A stretch of 64,000 nucleotides of DNA from BPJU01 sp964425225 (GCA_964425225.1 CAYRMD010000001.1:86015-150014), one strand, 5' to 3'. Numbered from the stretch's first letter, positions 17,654 through 26,435 are shown. Notes: generated from the sequence alone by a model not told the origin. Translations and numbers: made by a program.

Positions 17654-19888
17654 ATGGCGGCCGACTCGACGGAATACCAATCATTCGAGCAGCAGCGAGA
17701 AGCGCGGCAGTTGAGCTTGCGCAAGACGCGGCCCCCAAGCTCGGTTCCGAATTACCATATCGATCGCTTCTTGGGTAGCGGCGCGTACGGCGAGGTTTGG
17801 GTAGCGACCGACCGCCGGACCGGTCGGCGCGTCGCGATCAAGTTCTATACGCATCGCGCTGGTCTGGACTGGCCACTACTGGATCGCGAGGTCGAGAAGC
17901 TCGTGTTCATGGCCGCTGATCGCTATGTGGTCCAGTTGTTGGATGTTGGACGGGATGCTGAGCCGCCGTATTTCGTGATGGAGTATATCGAGAACGGATC
18001 GCTCGAAGATTGGCTGGCTACCCATGGTCCGATGCCTGTTGATCAGGCGGTTCAGATCTTTCACGAAATCACCGTTGGTTTATTACATGCCCACGGCCGG
18101 GGTATTTTGCATTGCGATTTAAAACCGGCTAACGTGTTATTGGATCAAGACCACCGGCCGCGGTTAGCCGACTTTGGGCAGTCCCGTTTAACTCACGAGC
18201 AAACCCCGTCGTTGGGGACGCTTTTTTACATGGCTCCGGAGCAGGCCGCGCTGGACGCTATGCCCGATGCCCGGTGGGATGTATACGCCTTGGGAGCCAT
18301 GCTGTACGCGATGCTGACCGGCGGCCCTCCCCATCGCACCCCAGAAGCACTTCAATGGTTGGAATCGGCTGCGGATTTGCCGGAACGCTTGAGACGGTAC
18401 CGGCGACTGATTCAAGAGTCGGGTCCGCCTCAGGGCCATCGCCGAGTTCCCGGGATCGATCGTGCTTTGGTCGAGCTCATCGACCATTGCCTCGTTGCCG
18501 ATCCGAAACGGCGATTGGCGAACGTGCAAGCGGTACTGGATGCGTTATTGGTGCGAGAGCGATCGCGAGCCCGTCGCCCGCTGGTAATGTTAGGATTCGT
18601 TGGACCGTTGGTTCTCTTGATGGTCATGGCCCTTTTTGGTTGGCGGGGATATGTGCGAGCGAAGACGGATTCCGATGAAGCACTCACGGCACGGGCTTTG
18701 GAAAAAAACCATTTTGCCGCTAAAGCCGTGGCCGGTGCCGCCGCACAGGAAATCGAGCGATACTTTTGGGCAGTAGAGGAAGTGGCGCGAACGCCCGACT
18801 TAGCACGAGAACTTGCCGAGTTGCAACAACCCGATTCGCCTCTGGCCCCGCTGTTGCTTGTGTTGCGCGACCCCAATAAAAACACCGAACCTTTGCCAGA
18901 ACGCGATGCTTTGATCCAGCATTCGGCGCGTCAAACTGTCCAGAACCGAATCGAACAGTTGCTGGCCCAGGGGCCCGTTGCCAATGCAGCTAGTTGGTTC
19001 GTTACCGACGCCTATGGCACACAACTGGCAGCCGCCTTTAAAGAAGAGACTGCGGCGAATACTGTGGGGCAGAATTACGGCTGGCGAACCTATTTTCACG
19101 GTGGGGCTCGCGATGATGTCCGTCGAAGCCGTTTGGGAACGCGCGAACTAATCCACTATGAATGGCCCGATCCCCATCGACACATCGAACATACGCACCT
19201 ATCGGCGCCGTTTCAAAGTAAGGCAACGAATCGTTGGAAAGTCGCAATCTCCACCCCGGTGCTTTACCAGGGTCAGTTCGTCGGCGTGTTAGCGGTGACG
19301 GTAGACATTGGCGTGTTTGTCCATTTCGAAGAGGGTACCGAATATTTCTTTGCAGTGTTGGTTGACGGTCGCAGCGGTGACTCGGAAGGAATGATTCTGG
19401 AGCACCCGTTGTTCGAAAAAATCCTGGAACATTCCGGGCGCCTTCCGGATAGTTTCAGCCGGCAACGCGTCGACAGCCAAACGCTGCGAGCCGGTGGGAT
19501 GACCAATTATCAGGATCCTCTTGGTTTGACCCCGGAAGGACAGAGTTACCGCCGCCGCTGGATTGCCGCGGTGGCACCGGTCATTGTCCGCGCTCGGCAC
19601 GTGGAAAACGGTCAAGTGCAATGGGTGGATACCGGATTAAAAGTGATCGTGCAGGAGGACTATCATGCAACGGTCGGACCGGTTCGGCAATTGGGAGTGC
19701 GTTTGTTGTGGGAAGGGTTCACAGCCCTCGTAGTAGTCGTCCTAGTTATCTTGACTCTGTGGGCAATTGTTTTGCGAGCGGTTCGCCAGGATTACCGTTT
19801 AGGGCGCCCGCTCTGGACACCGATCGATACTACGCCACGACCGGATAGCAGTACCCTTGCGGTTTCTCCCACCAAGCAGGATGGATAG
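17654..19888 (+). CDS. Receptor-type Ser/Thr protein kinase with Cache-like sensor
   Basis: This 744-residue protein starts with a Hanks-type kinase. Glycine loop GSGAYGEVW, catalytic lysine K63 (VAIKF), HCDLKPAN with D155 and DFG at D173 are present, followed by APEQ and the DVYALGAMLY segment. A membrane helix lies at about 309-331, an extracytoplasmic domain at about 335-685 and a second helix at about 686-708, with a short cytoplasmic tail. The extracytoplasmic part (NYGWRTYFHGG, AISTPVLYQGQFVGVLAVTVDI) has the look of a dCache ligand-binding domain. Active-site residues look complete, except that HRD reads HCD. The likely role is a transmembrane sensor kinase. Start ATG at 17654 has GAGG 5 bases upstream. 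Confidence 0.9.
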   Translation: MAADSTEYQSFEQQREARQLSLRKTRPPSSVPNYHIDRFLGSGAYGEVWVATDRRTGRRVAIKFYTHRAGLDWPLLDREVEKLVFMAADRYVVQLLDVGRDAEPPYFVMEYIENGSLEDWLATHGPMPVDQAVQIFHEITVGLLHAHGRGILHCDLKPANVLLDQDHRPRLADFGQSRLTHEQTPSLGTLFYMAPEQAALDAMPDARWDVYALGAMLYAMLTGGPPHRTPEALQWLESAADLPERLRRYRRLIQESGPPQGHRRVPGIDRALVELIDHCLVADPKRRLANVQAVLDALLVRERSRARRPLVMLGFVGPLVLLMVMALFGWRGYVRAKTDSDEALTARALEKNHFAAKAVAGAAAQEIERYFWAVEEVARTPDLARELAELQQPDSPLAPLLLVLRDPNKNTEPLPERDALIQHSARQTVQNRIEQLLAQGPVANAASWFVTDAYGTQLAAAFKEETAANTVGQNYGWRTYFHGGARDDVRRSRLGTRELIHYEWPDPHRHIEHTHLSAPFQSKATNRWKVAISTPVLYQGQFVGVLAVTVDIGVFVHFEEGTEYFFAVLVDGRSGDSEGMILEHPLFEKILEHSGRLPDSFSRQRVDSQTLRAGGMTNYQDPLGLTPEGQSYRRRWIAAVAPVIVRARHVENGQVQWVDTGLKVIVQEDYHATVGPVRQLGVRLLWEGFTALVVVVLVILTLWAIVLRAVRQDYRLGRPLWTPIDTTPRPDSSTLAVSPTKQDG

Positions 19889-20229
19889 CTGAGGACCGTC
19901 TCTGGACAAAGTCACGTATCCAGTACGCCCCGCCAAACGCCGACAACCGCAGGGCCGTCGTCTGCCACGTGGGAGTCATCGCCTCATGTAATGTGGTATT
20001 AGGCAATCGAGTACCCCAAAACTGGTACAAACCAATGGATAATCGCGGCGCTCCCAAGATCAGAAATGCGGTTCGGTCACAACATGGTGGTTCGCTCACT
20101 GGCGGCAGTAACGCCTTACGGTACTATTGGTCGCCCGACGCAACACGTGGCACGTTGTCGATCCGCGTTGTGGGGCTGAGCTCTTGGTTTTAACGAGTCT
20201 GTTTTGAGTTATCGGTGGCCCAAACCCGT
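19889..20229. other. Gene-free gap
   Basis: About 340 bases lie between the kinase stop and the next plus-strand gene. A minus-strand frame at 19830-20099 overlaps the kinase end and has no domain. No terminator with a T-run is visible. The DUF5690 promoter should be here. Confidence 0.35.
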
Positions 20230-21546
20230 ATGGTACAAACTGCGGAAAAGAATATACCGGCGACTAACGGTCGGTGGTTGGGTCTGGAACTCCTGGCGAC
20301 GGTAGCAGCTTTCGGAACCTATTTCTCGATGTATGGCTTTCGCAAGCCATTCGTGGCCGCTTCCTACAACGAACTGGTGTTCGGTTGGCACGAAAAAACT
20401 CTACTTGTTACTTTTCAAGTGCTCGGATACATGTGTGCAAAATTTTATGGAGTTCGCTTCATTGCTGCATTACGTTCTGAGCAGCGTATTCCGGGTATTC
20501 TCGTGTGTCTTACTGCGGCTCAATGCGCGTGGGTAGCCTTTGCACTTTTACCCGCACCGTGGCATATCGTAGCGGTTTTTGCCAACGGTTTTCCGCTGGG
20601 TTTGGTCTTCGGTATGGTTATTCGGTTTTTGGAGGGGCGGCGACACAGTGAGGCGATGGTGGCCGGGTTATGCGCCAGCTTCATCGTTGCCGATGGCGCA
20701 ACGAAATCGGTAGGTACTTGGCTGTTGGAGCGGGGCATCTCGTCGCGCTGGATACCTGCCCTGGCCGGGCTCATGTTTGTGCCGCCGACGTTTCTGTGCA
20801 CAGCGCTGCTGGCTTTGGTGCCTCCACCGAATCAGAACGATATGCAGCGGCGTAGCGAGCGTGTTGCCATGGACCAGGTGGCTCGTGCACAATTCCTGGT
20901 GCGCCATGGACCTATCATTGTTGTATTGGTGTGTACCCATTTAGTGGTAACCATGTTGCGCAGCATGCGCGCCGATTTTGCTCCGGAAATTTGGCGCGGC
21001 ATGGGAGCTGAGATTGATGCCACCCTTTTCACACGCTCCGAAATGTCCATCGCTTTTTTGGTCTTAATCCTGCACGGGCTGGGTATATGGATCGATGATA
21101 ATCGTCGCGCTTTCCAGGCGACGGTGGTCGTGTGTCTGTTCGGAGCATTGTTGGTGCTGGGTGCTGCTGCGGCCTATTGGACACAAATCACATCCGCATT
21201 TCCCGCTATGCTTGCCATCGGCTTGGGACTTTATTTGCCGTACGTTGCCATGCATACGTCGCTGTTCGAGCGGCTTGTTGCTTGGTCGGGGGATCGAGCC
21301 AACATCGCTTTCTTGCTGTACCTTGCTGATTCGATTGGTTACTTGGGTTACGTGGTCCTTATGCTCGGGAGGGACATCTATTGGGCAAAACAGGCGACAG
21401 CCGAAACGACCGCCCAGTTTTTCCTGAGCGGCTGTCTGGTGGGCGGGCTGCTGTTGACAGGTTTGTTGAGTGGCCTTTTGCTCTACGGGGTCAAGAAGCA
21501 TCGGTCAGGAGCTGCCGATCCTGTGCCCAATTCATGGGAGCGATAA
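20230..21546 (+). CDS. DUF5690 family transporter-like membrane protein
   Basis: This multi-pass inner membrane protein has about 438 residues and roughly 12 hydrophobic segments. The N-terminal FGTYFSMYGFRKPFVAASY motif is the hallmark of DUF5690, a Major Facilitator-like family seen in Bacteroidetes and planctomycetes. The middle GFPLGLVFGMVIRFLEGRR segment and a C-terminal DSIGYLGYVVLMLGR also fit. No substrate has been assigned to the family as far as I know. An ATG start at 20230 is used; a GTG five codons upstream is equally possible since neither has a clear ribosome site. The gene is convergent with the C25 peptidase gene. Confidence 0.85.
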   Translation: MVQTAEKNIPATNGRWLGLELLATVAAFGTYFSMYGFRKPFVAASYNELVFGWHEKTLLVTFQVLGYMCAKFYGVRFIAALRSEQRIPGILVCLTAAQCAWVAFALLPAPWHIVAVFANGFPLGLVFGMVIRFLEGRRHSEAMVAGLCASFIVADGATKSVGTWLLERGISSRWIPALAGLMFVPPTFLCTALLALVPPPNQNDMQRRSERVAMDQVARAQFLVRHGPIIVVLVCTHLVVTMLRSMRADFAPEIWRGMGAEIDATLFTRSEMSIAFLVLILHGLGIWIDDNRRAFQATVVVCLFGALLVLGAAAAYWTQITSAFPAMLAIGLGLYLPYVAMHTSLFERLVAWSGDRANIAFLLYLADSIGYLGYVVLMLGRDIYWAKQATAETTAQFFLSGCLVGGLLLTGLLSGLLLYGVKKHRSGAADPVPNSWER

Positions 21547-21556
21547 CACGCCATTC

Positions 21557-21578
21557 TTAGCGGGGCAATTCGCGCTAA
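21557..21578. terminator. Possible bidirectional hairpin between convergent genes
   Basis: TTAGCG (21557-21562) and CGCTAA (21573-21578) pair perfectly around 10 bases, in the 44-base gap between two convergent genes. It is short and has no T-run. Confidence 0.35.
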
Positions 21579-21590
21579 CGACTTTATTGA

Positions 21591-23255
21591 CTAATTGTTG
21601 GCTTCGCTCAGTTGTTGGTTGGTCGCGTTAGCGCTCGGCGGGTAAACGAAGACGGAGCTAGCGCCGAGTGCTTCCTCTTTCTCGTTGCGTAACACAACCC
21701 GCACCACACACGCTCCTCGTGCTTCCGGCGGCACCGGCAACGCTAGCGATTGCAAGCCTTGTTCGAGATGGATTCGAAGCGAACACCAGACTTGATCTTG
21801 GGTCCGATCATACTGGCGCTGGAGATCATCGAGCCACGAAGCATCACCGCTAAACTGAGAGCGTCGTGCCACCGGCCATTTCATACCATCACATCGACAA
21901 CGCAACTCTAGCCGAGCTTCTCCAGACCAAGGAACCTCAAGCTGCACGGTCAACGTTTTACCTGCCTGGATTGTCGAATCGGTTCGCACCGCTAGTTGCC
22001 GTGGCGCATCGAGTGCCAGCAAAGGATCGCCGAGTAAATGGAATAGCGCGATATGCTCGTAACGTTCCACCCGTAGGGCGTCCCGGGTCGATCCAGGTAC
22101 AAAAGTCTCTGCCAGGCGATCCAACCATTGTCGGACCGTGTACAACGGATAGTCTTCTGAGGGTTCATCTACTGCCAAATGTTGTTTTGCACGTAGCAGG
22201 AGTTCACCCAGAGTCGTGTGGTGCCGACCAAAGTACTCGTGCAGCATTCCGCCGCCCAGCACGGCCATAGCATAAGGCATCGTTGTGCGCGTAGCGCTTA
22301 TCGTGGCGACTGCCCCCCCTGGAGCTCGCAGCATCCCTTCGGCTAAACAGAGGTTGGGTTCATCGAAAGCACCCGCGTAACAACTCAGCATCACAGCGAT
22401 GGGCGGCGCATGGCGCCCATCCAATTTCCATGTGTCTTCTAATTCCAGCGTTGGATAGCGTCCACCCGGTACCGAAATCTCCTGAAGTGCCTGCGATTGG
22501 CTATGCCCCAGGTAGACCCAGAAGTCACACCCCTCTCGCCAACGTTCGAACAGGTTCGAGCGAAAGCGACGCGGATCTGGGAAATAAGGGCTGCGCCAGT
22601 CGCCACACATAATCTGGGTTACGTACTCGCTGGGGATCGAATCGACCAAAAGGCGTCGGGCGACCCATTCCAAAACTTGATCCGCCAAAGTGCCGAACCC
22701 ACTGGCACCAGCTGTCAATTGGATGCGGCTTCGCCAATCCCCCACTCGGTTTTCCTCACGGCGGCGGGTCTTTGCCACCAACGATCCCAACTCCTCGACA
22801 GTTTCCACGCACATGCGACCTATCGCCACATCCGGTACACCATCGTCGTTTACATCAGCGAACCAATTATCGGAGGCGATTACTCGGTCGGGGCCAAATC
22901 GAGCAATCTGTTTAGCCGACTGGTATGCAGTAGGAATAGAGTGTTTAGATGATGGCTCGTAATGCGTAAAGCCAGGCACATCACCGACGAGAACTACCCA
23001 CCGTAGCCGCCCCTCGGTTGTTTGTCGTCGAATAGCTCGACGGATCTGATCCTTTGACTGCCAGTGACGCAGCAATGCAATTCGGTAGCCTTGACTTTCC
23101 CGCCACTTTAGCCAGTCCTGCAACCCAGGTAACAATTCGTCGTGGCACACTACCAACACTTCGGCTGGAGCAGAAACAGCCACGGGTGACAAGTTGTCCG
23201 GCAACTCGATCTGTCCAATACAACAAGCTATCCAGCCCAGGACATGCATCATCAT
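21591..23255 (-). CDS. Secreted peptidase C25 (gingipain-like) family protein
   Basis: This protein of about 554 residues has a short N-terminal signal after an ATG at 23253-23255, with GAGG 8 bases upstream; the longer open frame is not needed. The core has the C25 pattern: LPGLQDWLKWRESQGYRI, WVVLVGDVPG, WFADVNDDGVPDVAIGRM, then the catalytic His in YLGHSQSQ (about residue 250) and the catalytic Cys in MLSCYAGAFDEP (about residue 290). The usual GHG is GHS here. A beta-rich C-terminal domain of about 150 residues follows, without a type IX secretion signal. It is probably exported by Sec and may process envelope proteins. Clostripain or legumain relatives are less likely given the VGD and SCYAGAFDEP motifs. 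Confidence 0.85.
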   Translation of the reverse strand: MMMHVLGWIACCIGQIELPDNLSPVAVSAPAEVLVVCHDELLPGLQDWLKWRESQGYRIALLRHWQSKDQIRRAIRRQTTEGRLRWVVLVGDVPGFTHYEPSSKHSIPTAYQSAKQIARFGPDRVIASDNWFADVNDDGVPDVAIGRMCVETVEELGSLVAKTRRREENRVGDWRSRIQLTAGASGFGTLADQVLEWVARRLLVDSIPSEYVTQIMCGDWRSPYFPDPRRFRSNLFERWREGCDFWVYLGHSQSQALQEISVPGGRYPTLELEDTWKLDGRHAPPIAVMLSCYAGAFDEPNLCLAEGMLRAPGGAVATISATRTTMPYAMAVLGGGMLHEYFGRHHTTLGELLLRAKQHLAVDEPSEDYPLYTVRQWLDRLAETFVPGSTRDALRVERYEHIALFHLLGDPLLALDAPRQLAVRTDSTIQAGKTLTVQLEVPWSGEARLELRCRCDGMKWPVARRSQFSGDASWLDDLQRQYDRTQDQVWCSLRIHLEQGLQSLALPVPPEARGACVVRVVLRNEKEEALGASSVFVYPPSANATNQQLSEANN

Positions 23256-23480
23256 ATTTGGCCTCGTGAAGAGCAGGCGTCCAATAACTTCTCCCGAAAT
23301 AGGATTAGAGTGTTTTCCCCTTTTTACTGGACATCGACTGGTTTGCAGCGATCCTTCCGGAAAAACGTTGCGAAACCCTCCAGGAGAACCCGTACTCGTA
23401 AAGTTAGGAAAAATACCGTTACTTTGACCGGTTTTCCGATTTCCAGGCACGCTTTGCCGGCCACTTGCGCAATAGCGCAG

Positions 23481-23503
23481 AAAAAAAGCCGCACCCAGCG
23501 GCC
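23481..23503 (-). terminator. Rho-independent terminator after tRNA-Gly
   Basis: On the minus strand, GCCGC-TGGGT-GCGGC is followed by seven T. It starts 7 bases past the tRNA 3' end. This is a textbook intrinsic terminator. Confidence 0.85.
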
Positions 23504-23509
23504 TACCAA

Positions 23510-23580
23510 AGCGGGTGAAGGGAATCGAACCCTCGTATTCGGCTTGGGAAGCCGACGCTCTACCATTGAGCTACACCCGC
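23510..23580 (-). tRNA. tRNA-Gly (anticodon CCC)
   Basis: The minus strand folds as a complete 71-base cloverleaf. The acceptor stem is GCGGGTG with CACCCGC, the D-arm has GCTC with GAGC, and the anticodon stem TCGGC/GCCGA encloses loop TTCCCAA, giving anticodon CCC. The T-arm is GAGGG-TTCGATT-CCCTT. The CCA end is not encoded. A terminator follows. Confidence 0.95.
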
Positions 23581-24041
23581 AACGATTTGCCAAACAACTC
23601 ATCGTTATTATGCCAATAGCACGCGGGTCAATCAAGTCAAACCCTGAAGGCTGGGCGAGACGGCGAGACAGCCAGACCGCACCACGGCGTAAAGCTAAAT
23701 ACAACATGAACCGGTCTATCGCTTTCTGGGGCCTGCGCGTCTTTGCGCCGGCGTGTGTTTCACGTTCATCCGAATCCCTTATTTGATGTCCGTTCCACCC
23801 TACTCGCATTGCGGTTGCGCCGTATGCTCCCTTGGGGCAACGACAGTCGTCGACAGCCTCTTGACACTAACCGGTGGGGTTGACGTTTCGTGCGGTACAC
23901 CAAGACCCTTCGCGAACCGGTAGCTGCGGGTGAAGGATTCGAACTGCGAAAGCTGACGCGCACTTGTGTGTAACCTTTAGCTCGCCGTGGCAATAATCAA
24001 ATTAGCGATAAAGGAACATACAGGCGAGTTGTGAAGGTCGC
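23581..24041. other. Gap between tRNA-Gly and ECF sigma gene, with repeat remnants
   Basis: No credible gene is present in these 461 bases. It holds a short GCGAGAC tandem repeat (23652-23668), a repeat copy TGCGCGTCTTTGCGCC (23734-23749) and a second, partial tRNA-like 3' end at 23926-23944. The promoter of the sigma-factor operon should lie near its right end. Confidence 0.45.
23926..23944 (-). repeat. Partial copy of a tRNA 3' end
   Basis: GCGGGTGAAGG-ATTCGAAC repeats the end of the tRNA-Gly gene (23511-23530, GCGGGTGAAGGGAATCGAAC) in the same orientation about 415 bases away, with one gap and two changes. The rest does not fold into a tRNA. It may be a remnant of another tRNA gene or of an integration site. 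Confidence 0.45.
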
Positions 24042-24578
24042 ATGCTGCCAGGGTCATCCGAAGACGGTTTGCTGCTGCCGGAGGTCTGGAAGGACCATCG
24101 CCAGTGGCTCCGTTCGGTAATCATGGCGCGATTGCGGGGCGTAGACGCCGTAGACGATGTGCTCCATGAGGTGCTTGTGGCAGCCGCTCGGGCGGGGTGG
24201 ATGCCTTCGTCCTCCGCCGAAGCAGCTCGTTGGCTCTACCGAGTGGCGGTGCGGCAGGCCCTGTTGTATCGAAGGCGACTCGCGCGGCAACGCCGCCGTG
24301 AACAGCAATACGCGCTGAGGCAGTCCACTGCACCAACGGGCTCCCAAACCAGTGAACCGTTGGCGTTACTGCTGGCCGATGAGCGCCGTAAGCGCGTGCA
24401 GGCTGCCCTGCACCGGCTTCCCAGTCGCGACGCCGAACTGCTGTTACTCAAATACGCCCACGATTGGAGCTACGATCAAATGGCAATGCACTTCGGCATT
24501 AGCCGAGATTCCGTCAAGGTGCGACTCCATCGTGCTCGGCTCAAATTGCGCCAATTGCTAGGAAACATCGACCGGTAA
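24042..24578 (+). CDS. ECF-type RNA polymerase sigma factor
   Basis: This 178-residue protein has sigma region 2 at about residues 20-90 (VDDVLHEVLVAA, ARWLYRVAVRQALLYRRR) and region 4 at about 120-175, with a helix-turn-helix core SYDQMAMHFGISRDSVKVRLHRARLKLRQ. It should direct polymerase to promoters of a small regulon, probably including its own operon. The next gene, 43 bases on, encodes a single-pass membrane protein with an anti-sigma-like N-terminus, so control by sequestration is likely. The ATG at 24042 begins MLPGSSEDG; GAAGG lies 4 bases upstream. Confidence 0.92.
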   Translation: MLPGSSEDGLLLPEVWKDHRQWLRSVIMARLRGVDAVDDVLHEVLVAAARAGWMPSSSAEAARWLYRVAVRQALLYRRRLARQRRREQQYALRQSTAPTGSQTSEPLALLLADERRKRVQAALHRLPSRDAELLLLKYAHDWSYDQMAMHFGISRDSVKVRLHRARLKLRQLLGNIDR

Positions 24579-24621
24579 GTTTGATACGTTTACATCCCTT
24601 CCATGCAGGTTTTTACGAACG

Positions 24622-25419
24622 ATGGAAACGCAGTTTTCTTACGATTGGGCAAAGGATCCACCAGCTTGGTGGTCGGACTGGCAAATGCTGGTCGATGGCG
24701 AATTGGACCCCGACCAGAGCGGCACACTGCTTCAAACCATCGACCGGTCAACCGACGGTTGGAAGCGATGCGCTCTATGGCTTCTGGATGAATACTATTT
24801 GAAACGTGAGCTGACCGCGCTTGCTGGGGCGAACCGTGAGCCGCTACGTACGAAAGAGCCTTCTGATGTCCGTAAAACACGGCGGCTAACACCGAGAGCA
24901 CGTTGGCCATCGATGGCCGTTAGTATCCTGGTGTTGGCAAGCTTCTTAATTGGTGTAGGACTGTCCTTGGCCCTAAACCAACTCTACCGAACGACGTCCC
25001 GCAGAGCATCGCCGACAACCTCGATCGTAGCGACCGGCGATGCCAAGCTAGCCACTCCCCAAACCGATGAGGGGAATACAGACACTTCGATAGACGCCCG
25101 GGATCGCACGGCCGCTTCCGCGGGTCCCATATTGGCTCGCGTACCGCTACCGCTAGATGAAAACGAGCCGCCGCTTTGGGTTGACATACCCGTGCGCTAT
25201 GCGGTGCAGGAGTTGAGCCAAGGGGATTCTGCCTGCCCAGCCGAACAGTGGAATGAGTTGTTGCAAAAAGTTGTGGGGCTGGGAAGCCGGGTTCATCAGG
25301 AAAACCACTTGTATGGTTTCCAACTCGATGACCAGCATCAGTTGTGGGTCCCGGTGGTCGATTGGCGGATCGAGATTCCGGAAAATGCCGATTTGTCCTC
25401 GGTTTTCAAGGAGCCTTAA
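24622..25419 (+). CDS. Membrane anti-sigma factor candidate
   Basis: This 265-residue protein follows the ECF sigma gene. Residues 15-70 (MLVDGELDPDQSG, DGWKRCALWLLDEYYLKREL) resemble the short cytoplasmic anti-sigma domains common in planctomycetes. A membrane helix lies at about 96-117 (VSILVLASFLIGVGLSLAL), after which an acidic linker and a folded C-terminal domain (about 170-260) would be periplasmic. It lacks the zinc-binding His-x3-Cys-x2-Cys of ZAS anti-sigma factors. The function is inferred from position and layout. It ends 2 bases before the next gene. Confidence 0.75.
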   Translation: METQFSYDWAKDPPAWWSDWQMLVDGELDPDQSGTLLQTIDRSTDGWKRCALWLLDEYYLKRELTALAGANREPLRTKEPSDVRKTRRLTPRARWPSMAVSILVLASFLIGVGLSLALNQLYRTTSRRASPTTSIVATGDAKLATPQTDEGNTDTSIDARDRTAASAGPILARVPLPLDENEPPLWVDIPVRYAVQELSQGDSACPAEQWNELLQKVVGLGSRVHQENHLYGFQLDDQHQLWVPVVDWRIEIPENADLSSVFKEP

Positions 25420-25421
25420 CC

Positions 25422-26333
25422 ATGAAACGTGCCAGCGTCGCGTACTTAGTCGTAGCCCTGTTGGGACTTTGTTTGGGTTTGGAAGGCGTGTTAGTTGCGG
25501 CTGTGGACCCACCTGCCACATCGGAAGACAAGTCCGTTGCACAAGCCGCAGAACCATCGCCTAAGAAAGACTCAGTCCAGACCGACACCCCCCAGGAAAA
25601 ACCGAACGAAGCAAAGACGGACCAACAAGACTCGGAAAAAGCAGAAAAAGCCCAGTCCGAGCAGGCCGGTGAGAGTGCTGCTCGCCAGTTCCGCATCCAG
25701 ATCGTTCAGCCTGGGGTGATTGTTGTACACTCGTCCGAAGCAAGCACTCAGAAAGGTTCTTCGGACGACGCTACCCCTAAAACCGGCTCGCGGATCGTGC
25801 TCGGTGCAGAGGGCGTCACCGGCACGAATCAGATTGAGATTCGGGTTCTGGAAAACCAGGACGGTAAGGACCAACCCGGTCCATCTCGCAAAACCATCAG
25901 TGTTCAAGTCGTACCGGGCCAACCGGTGAAAATTACTGTCGAAAGCGATGGTAAAACATGGACCGTTGATGAAACGCAGCTAGATCAGCTACCAAAGGAT
26001 GTACGGTCGGCATTCGAACGCCATCGGGAGCTGATCCAGCAGATGTTGGACCGTCAACAGCGTCTACAACAACAACAGTTTCTACAGCAGCTCACGGAAA
26101 AGCTGAAGCATCAGGCGTCAACTCCCAAGGATGGCCAGCAAGCCATGGGGGGGCCGGGTGGGCCAGAAATGCGGTTCTGGTATTACGGGATGCCGTTGAC
26201 CTCCGACATGGCCCGCCGTTTGGATCGTGTGGAAAAAGAGTTGACCGAGTTGCGCAAACAAATGGAGGCACTGGAACAATTAACCGAGGAGGTGCGGGCG
26301 CTGCGTAAGGCTCTAGAAAGCAAGCAGAACTAG
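25422..26333 (+). CDS. Exported protein with C-terminal coiled coil
   Basis: This protein of about 303 residues has a signal peptide in residues 1-25 (ATG at 25422), then a low-complexity, charged stretch rich in Lys, Glu, Asp and Gln (about 30-90). A folded middle domain (about 92-195) contains VQVVPGQPVKITVESDGKTW. A Gln-rich coiled coil (about 205-240, LQQQQFLQQLTEKLK) and a C-terminal heptad segment (about 270-300, LDRVEKELTELRKQMEALE, continuing) end the protein. I know no family for it. As the third gene of a sigma/anti-sigma operon, starting 2 bases after the stop, it may sense or transmit an envelope signal. Confidence 0.75.
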   Translation: MKRASVAYLVVALLGLCLGLEGVLVAAVDPPATSEDKSVAQAAEPSPKKDSVQTDTPQEKPNEAKTDQQDSEKAEKAQSEQAGESAARQFRIQIVQPGVIVVHSSEASTQKGSSDDATPKTGSRIVLGAEGVTGTNQIEIRVLENQDGKDQPGPSRKTISVQVVPGQPVKITVESDGKTWTVDETQLDQLPKDVRSAFERHRELIQQMLDRQQRLQQQQFLQQLTEKLKHQASTPKDGQQAMGGPGGPEMRFWYYGMPLTSDMARRLDRVEKELTELRKQMEALEQLTEEVRALRKALESKQN

Positions 26334-26355
26334 TTGCTCTAGCATAATCACTTAT

Positions 26356-26389
26356 CCAGCCCACCCACCTGGGAACGTGGGTGGGCTGG
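26356..26389 (+). terminator. Strong hairpin after the sigma operon
   Basis: CCAGCCCACCCAC (26356-26368) and GTGGGTGGGCTGG (26377-26389) pair perfectly over 13 bases with an 8-base loop, 22 bases after the stop of the coiled-coil gene. It has no T-run and may also belong to a dispersed repeat family. Confidence 0.6.
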
Positions 26390-26411
26390 TGCATGTCGGT
26401 AGGCCGCGGTA

Positions 26412-26435
26412 GGGGCGGGGTTTCAAACCCGCCCC
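26412..26435. repeat. GGGGCGGG-TTT-AAACCCGCCCC palindrome
   Basis: An imperfect palindrome with one extra G, centred at 26424. Sequences of the type 'GGGTTTGAAACCCGCCCC' are frequent intergenic repeats in planctomycetes; here it follows another hairpin. Confidence 0.5.

Noticed and set aside
19830..20099. Minus-strand frame over the kinase end
   Set aside because: Overlaps the kinase stop and has no recognisable feature.
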